Shown: positions 60,275 to 64,000 of the stretch, in pieces
Position numbering within the stretch: position 1 is the first letter of the stretch
How the letters are laid out: every line of letters begins with the position of its first letter
DNA from: Palsa-1439 sp050015495
Lineage (GTDB): Bacteria; Verrucomicrobiota; Verrucomicrobiia; Palsa-1439
Length of the DNA stretch: 64,000 nt
Assembly (NCBI GenBank): GCA_050015495.1
Contig: JBEKBH010000009.1
Location: 65,572 to 129,571 of the forward strand
Direction: 5' to 3'
Made by a program: the position numbers and the translations under genes
Notes under the pieces: model-generated
Seen by the model: only the letters and a program-made list of their open reading frames with translations
Told to the model about the DNA's origin: nothing
Databases searched by the model: none

Positions 60275-61656
60275 GCCTGGCCCCCGGCACGTTACGCCGG
60301 CTGGCGGAAATCGTCGGCGGCCCGGTGAACCTGCGGCAGTCGCCCGAAGAACGCATCGCCTACAGCTACGACGGGACCGCCATGCTCGCGCACCAGCCCG
60401 AAGCCGTCGTCTTTGTCGAGTCGGCGCAACAGGTTTCCGATGTCCTCAAGCTCGCCAACGCGGAGGGGTTCCGGATCGTCCCGCGCGGCAGCGGCACCAA
60501 CCTAAGCGGCGGCACGATCCCCGTAGAGAATGGCGTGGTGCTCGTCACGGTGAAGATGGATCGAATCCTCGAGATCGATCCGCGCAATCTCACCGCGCTC
60601 GTCCAGTCGGGCGTGTTGACGGCGAAAATTGACGAGGCGGCAGCGGCGCACGGGCTGTTTTACCCGCCGGATCCCGGCTCAATCAAGGCGTCCACCATCG
60701 GCGGGAATGTCGCCGAAAACTCGGGCGGGTTGCGCGGGCTCAAGTACGGCGTGACGCGGGATTACGTGCTCGGTTTGGAAGTCGTGCTGCCCACCGGCGA
60801 ACTCCTGCGTTGCGGCACGAAGTGCGTGAAGGATGTGGCGGGTTACTCGATCAAAGACCTGTTCATCGGCAGTGAAGGCACGCTCGGTGTCGTCACGCAG
60901 ATTCTACTCAAATTACTTCCGCGACCCGTGGCCCGAAAAACCATGCTGGCAACGTTTTCGTCGATGACCGATGCCGCCGAGACTGTGAGCGCGATCATCG
61001 CGGCGAGGATCATTCCCTGCACCCTCGAATTCCTCGACCGCACGACGATTCGTTGCGTCGAAGAGTACGCCAAAGTCGGGTTGCCACTCGATGCCGAAGC
61101 GGTTCTCTTGATAGAGACGGATGGACACCCCGTCGTTGTCGAGGAGGAAGCCGCGCGGATGATCGAGCTGGCGAAACGACATCAGGCCCGCAATGTGCGC
61201 GTCGCCGGGGATACTGCCGAAGCCGACAAGCTGACGTCGGCGCGTCGCGCCGCGTTCAGCGCGCTCGCCCGCGTTTCACCCACAACCATTCTCGAAGACG
61301 CGACGGTTCCACGGAGTGAACTGGCCACGATGATCGCGTTCATCCAGCAGACCGCCGAGAAATACAAACTCAAGATCGGCACGTTTGGCCATTTCGGGGA
61401 CGGCAATCTGCATCCCACATTCCTCTGCGACGAGCGAAACCGCGAGGAAATCGAGCGGGTCCATGCCGCCTTCCGCGAGATCTTCGAGAAAGCCATCGCG
61501 CTCGGCGGCACCATCACCGGCGAACACGGCGTCGGCCTCGCCAAGAAGGAATTCCTGGAAAGGTTCGCCGGCAAAACCAGCCTCGATGTGATGCGCGCCC
61601 TCAAACGCACTCTCGATCCCAACAATGTCCTCAACCCCGGCAAGATCTTTGACTGA
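60271..61656 (+). CDS. glcD: Glycolate oxidase subunit GlcD (FAD-linked)
   Basis: 461 residues. PCMH-type FAD-binding domain: PRGSGTNLSGGTIPV near residue 72, GGNVAENSGGLRGLKYGVTRDYVLGLEVVLP, and FIGSEGTLGVVTQILLKL; C-terminal FAD-oxidase domain with GHFGDGNLHP and GEHGVGLAKKEFL. Oxidises glycolate (or D-lactate) with GlcF. ATG overlaps the polymerase stop (ATGA), which is unexpected for a metabolic gene behind an export cluster. Confidence 0.94.
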   Translation: MSLAPGTLRRLAEIVGGPVNLRQSPEERIAYSYDGTAMLAHQPEAVVFVESAQQVSDVLKLANAEGFRIVPRGSGTNLSGGTIPVENGVVLVTVKMDRILEIDPRNLTALVQSGVLTAKIDEAAAAHGLFYPPDPGSIKASTIGGNVAENSGGLRGLKYGVTRDYVLGLEVVLPTGELLRCGTKCVKDVAGYSIKDLFIGSEGTLGVVTQILLKLLPRPVARKTMLATFSSMTDAAETVSAIIAARIIPCTLEFLDRTTIRCVEEYAKVGLPLDAEAVLLIETDGHPVVVEEEAARMIELAKRHQARNVRVAGDTAEADKLTSARRAAFSALARVSPTTILEDATVPRSELATMIAFIQQTAEKYKLKIGTFGHFGDGNLHPTFLCDERNREEIERVHAAFREIFEKAIALGGTITGEHGVGLAKKEFLERFAGKTSLDVMRALKRTLDPNNVLNPGKIFD

Positions 61657-62923
61657 GCCGAATCTCCTGCAGCAAGTCGACTACTCGATCCTGCAACAGT
61701 GCATTCATTGCGGGATGTGTTTGCCGACGTGTCCGACATACGACGCGACGAAGAATGAGACGAGCAGCCCGCGTGGCCGCATCGCTCTCATGCGCGCCGT
61801 CGCGGACGGCCGGCTGACGCCCAACTCGGCGCAGTTTGCCGACGAGATGTATTTTTGTCTCGGCTGTCTCGCGTGTGAAACCGCTTGTCCCGCAGGGGTT
61901 AACTACGCCGAGATGATCGAGTTCGCCCGCGCCGAGGTGGAACACAACGGCGTGAAGGCGAGCGCGAAACGAAATCTCATTCGCGCGGTTGCCCTGCGTT
62001 GGCTCTTCGCCAAGCCGGGCCGACTGCGCCTCGTTGCCAGATTTCTCCGCGTCGATCAGGCCGTTGGCTTGTCGGGCGCGATCGCGCGGTTGCTTCCCAG
62101 GCGGTTGCGCGAACTGCACGCGATTCAACCGAAGATTTGCGACCGATTCTCCTTCGAACTGATTCGGGAAACCGAGTCGCCAACACAGCCCCGTCGCCAT
62201 CGCGTCGCGTTGTTGACCGGATGCGTGCAGGATGTGGCGTATGCGAATGTGAACCGCGACACGGTGGACGTCTTGCTGGCCAACGGTTGCGAAGTGTTCA
62301 CACCGCGCGCACAGGTCTGCTGCGGCTCGTTGATGGGACACAACGGCGAATTGCGGCTCGCCACGAGGCTCGCCCTCCAAAACCTTGATGCGTTCCCGTT
62401 GGAAGAACTCGACGCGATCATTGTCAACAGCGCCGGGTGCGGTTCGTTCATGAAACGGTATGGCGATCTCCTGCCGGACAACCCTCGCGCCAAAATTTGG
62501 GATCAGAAAGTTTGCGATATTCACAAATGGCTGATGAAGATCGGTATTCAGCCAATGGCTCGGCGGGAGCCTCGCCCTCCCGTTCGCGTGACTTATCACG
62601 AGGCGTGTCATCTCGTGCATGGCCAGAAGATTTCACAGGAACCGCGAGAGCTTCTGCGCGCGATTCCCGGCGTGGAACTCGTCGAGCTGCCCGAAGCCGC
62701 GTGGTGTTGCGGTTCGGCCGGAGTTTACAACATCACCCAGCCGGAAATGAGCCTGGCGTTGCTCGAACGCAAAATGAAGCAGATCGCCGCGACCGGCGCG
62801 AAGATCGTGGCCACGGGAAATCCCGGTTGCATCGGACAGATTCGGTACGGCGCGAAACGATTCGGAGTGGACGTCGAAGTCGCCCACCCGGTCACGTTGC
62901 TGGCGCGCGCCTATAAGTCGTGA
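61625..62923 (+). CDS. glcF: Glycolate oxidase iron-sulfur subunit GlcF
   Basis: 432 residues (E. coli 407). Two [4Fe-4S] motifs, CIHCGMCLPTCPTYD and CLGCLACETACPAGV, and two CCG domains (QVCCGSLMGHNGE; WCCGSAGVYN). Starts inside glcD: ATG at 61625 (overlap 32 bases) or TTG at 61649. Carries electrons from GlcD to the quinone pool; menaquinone is suggested by mqnD. A GEAPAEP-type hairpin repeat is inserted near residue 311-319 (MARREPRPPV). Confidence 0.92.
   Translation: MSSTPARSLTEPNLLQQVDYSILQQCIHCGMCLPTCPTYDATKNETSSPRGRIALMRAVADGRLTPNSAQFADEMYFCLGCLACETACPAGVNYAEMIEFARAEVEHNGVKASAKRNLIRAVALRWLFAKPGRLRLVARFLRVDQAVGLSGAIARLLPRRLRELHAIQPKICDRFSFELIRETESPTQPRRHRVALLTGCVQDVAYANVNRDTVDVLLANGCEVFTPRAQVCCGSLMGHNGELRLATRLALQNLDAFPLEELDAIIVNSAGCGSFMKRYGDLLPDNPRAKIWDQKVCDIHKWLMKIGIQPMARREPRPPVRVTYHEACHLVHGQKISQEPRELLRAIPGVELVELPEAAWCCGSAGVYNITQPEMSLALLERKMKQIAATGAKIVATGNPGCIGQIRYGAKRFGVDVEVAHPVTLLARAYKS
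62557..62580 (+). repeat. GEAPAEP-type hairpin repeat within glcF
   Basis: GGCTCGGC-GGGA-GCCTCGCC then CTCC, identical to 6403-6426. Here it is read in another frame (ARREPRPP) and keeps glcF open. Confidence 0.75.
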
Positions 62924-64000
62924 CTACTTTGCCGGTCCTGCGGCCGGATACGAAATCTCGAAGCGGCTGTAGATGGTGCTGCTGCCCCCGGGCCAATAAA
63001 CGCCCGCCCCGCCAAAACGATTGGGCGCGATGGTTCCCTCCAGGGCGAGCGTTTCGTCGTCCACGTCGTTGGACGCGGTGACCGTCAGGTTGGTGCCGGT
63101 GACTTTCAGGGTCATGTGGGTGGTTGTCTTGAATACGCCGCTCAATACCTGCCGGTCGTTGAGGGGCGATCCCGCGCCGTTCTCGATCTTGTACAACTGA
63201 AACATGCATTTCGAGGCGGACTGGGTCGTTCGCCACATCCGCAGGGCGTAGCCATTTTTGGTGCGCGGATCATACTTGATGTACATGTCCGCGTGGAGAT
63301 TGCGCGGGCCGCTGTCGGCGGGCGAGCCGGGGACCGAAAACCCCTGGCCTGCCTTTTCAGACGCCATCACCAGATCGACCTGCATGTCGCCGCAGTCCGC
63401 ATCTTGCTGGTAGAGGAGCCAGGCTGCGGTGCTGGGCCGAATCCCGTAGCCATTCACATAATCATCCCCGGTCACAACGGCCCACGTGCCCAGGACCGTC
63501 CACAAACCGCTCGCATACGTCTCATTGGTTTCCGCCACGAAACTCCTGAAATTCGGCGAAACGGTGGTGGACCGGATGTCCGTTGCCGCGACGGGTTTTG
63601 CGCTCACCGCCTGTACTTCGGGACCGGGATCGCTCAAGCTGTGCTTGGGCTGGATAGTCACCTTGAGATATTTGCCGACATAGCCCGGCGTGAGCGGGAG
63701 CGTTTTCAGGGGCTGATTTCCCCGGCTGACAGCAACTTTCCTCGGATTGGTCCCGGCCGCGGTATCGCAGATGAACCAGGTAACGAGCGATTGATCCTGC
63801 TTGCCGCCCAAATCGAGCGTGTAACTTACCGTGGCCATTCCGTCCGCGGGCGGATTCACGGTCGGCCCCGCAGTCACCTTCGGCGGATCCAGGTATTTCG
63901 GCTCAACATAGACATGGGCCGTCACGTAGAAGCCGTTGGACGCGGTGGCGGTCACGTCGACCCATTCCGCCTGACTTGTCGCATTTCGACCCGTCACCAC
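62924..64000 (-). CDS. Secreted protein, C-terminal part
   Basis: About 358 residues visible; the N-terminus lies beyond the right edge. Beta-rich with Ig-like content (VDVTATASNGFYVTAHVYVEP, GMATVSYTLDLGGKQDQS) and a concanavalin/LamG-like C-terminal half (NEYASGLWTVLGTW-type, DADCGDMQVDLVMASEKAGQGFSV, YIKYDPRTKNGYALRMWR) ending SRFEISYP. Resembles tails of secreted polysaccharide lyases or adhesins in this phylum. Function undetermined. Its stop directly abuts the glcF stop. Confidence 0.6.
   Translation of the reverse strand: MVTGRNATSQAEWVDVTATASNGFYVTAHVYVEPKYLDPPKVTAGPTVNPPADGMATVSYTLDLGGKQDQSLVTWFICDTAAGTNPRKVAVSRGNQPLKTLPLTPGYVGKYLKVTIQPKHSLSDPGPEVQAVSAKPVAATDIRSTTVSPNFRSFVAETNETYASGLWTVLGTWAVVTGDDYVNGYGIRPSTAAWLLYQQDADCGDMQVDLVMASEKAGQGFSVPGSPADSGPRNLHADMYIKYDPRTKNGYALRMWRTTQSASKCMFQLYKIENGAGSPLNDRQVLSGVFKTTTHMTLKVTGTNLTVTASNDVDDETLALEGTIAPNRFGGAGVYWPGGSSTIYSRFEISYPAAGPAK

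Overview
The window reads as a high-GC chromosome segment from a Verrucomicrobiota bacterium, most likely of the Pedosphaera/Limisphaera type. I base this on the prepilin with a C-terminal CDGHV block, secreted proteins that share a C-terminal STxLV...FYRV module and degenerate calcium-type repeats, the futalosine-pathway gene mqnD, and intergenic DNA full of palindromic repeats, including the repeat that translates as GEAPAEP. The taxonomic call is inference; there is no rRNA gene here. I saw no tRNA, rRNA, CRISPR array, transposase or prophage.

Layout. 1-10.3 kb: the 3' part of pilT, an ion:proton antiporter, an inositol-phosphatase homologue, a family-4 uracil-DNA glycosylase, a PLP aminotransferase divergent from a LysR regulator with a clear operator between them, and smc. 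10.4-14.3 kb: accessory stretch with two unknown proteins (one a zinc-ribbon protein), a HigBA pair and an AbrB-Doc pair, each toxin-antitoxin pair with a visible palindromic operator. 14.3-21.1 kb: repeat mosaic, an internally deleted sugar epimerase coupled to a HAD hydrolase and an M20 peptidase, then a leftward grpE-dnaJ-rsmE unit behind a sigma-32-like promoter, and a GT39 glycosyltransferase. 21.8-34.1 kb: a 1443-residue secreted lipase/NHL protein, a histone-deacetylase homologue, ftsH, an AcuI-type reductase, a methyltransferase, an HNH nuclease and a secreted propeller protein.

34.2-38.1 kb is a compact operon folP-cdaA-cdaR-glmM, linking folate, c-di-AMP and peptidoglycan precursor synthesis. 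38.1-40.0 kb has a prepilin and a secreted protein. 40.3-43.5 kb is a second accessory stretch (DUF4258/DUF2283 pair, HNH protein, zinc-ribbon membrane protein, duplicated gene start). 43.5-53 kb holds CbiX and HemQ (divergent), an outer-membrane protein, a GT2 glycosyltransferase, a LOG protein, a DUF985 cupin, a sirtuin, metF, an unknown protein and a deoxyhypusine-synthase homologue. 53.1-60.3 kb is menaquinone gene mqnD and an exopolysaccharide cluster (beta-barrel, Wzc-like kinase, Wza-like lipoprotein, Wzy-like polymerase with TPRs) with a sigma-54-type promoter in its middle. glcD-glcF and a partial secreted gene close the window.

Most distinctive features: (i) a family of short hairpins with unrelated stems but a common tail, CTACA or CTCCA, found at more than a dozen sites and inside the reading frames of smc (twice) and glcF; (ii) a sigma-54-type promoter followed by a 44-codon ORF whose stop overlaps the start of the Wzc kinase; (iii) a sigma-32-like promoter that fixes the grpE start; (iv) a leaderless AbrB-Doc promoter and an orphan consensus promoter beside it; (v) CdaA with DGG in place of DGA. 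All assignments come from reading the sequence; no database search was run.
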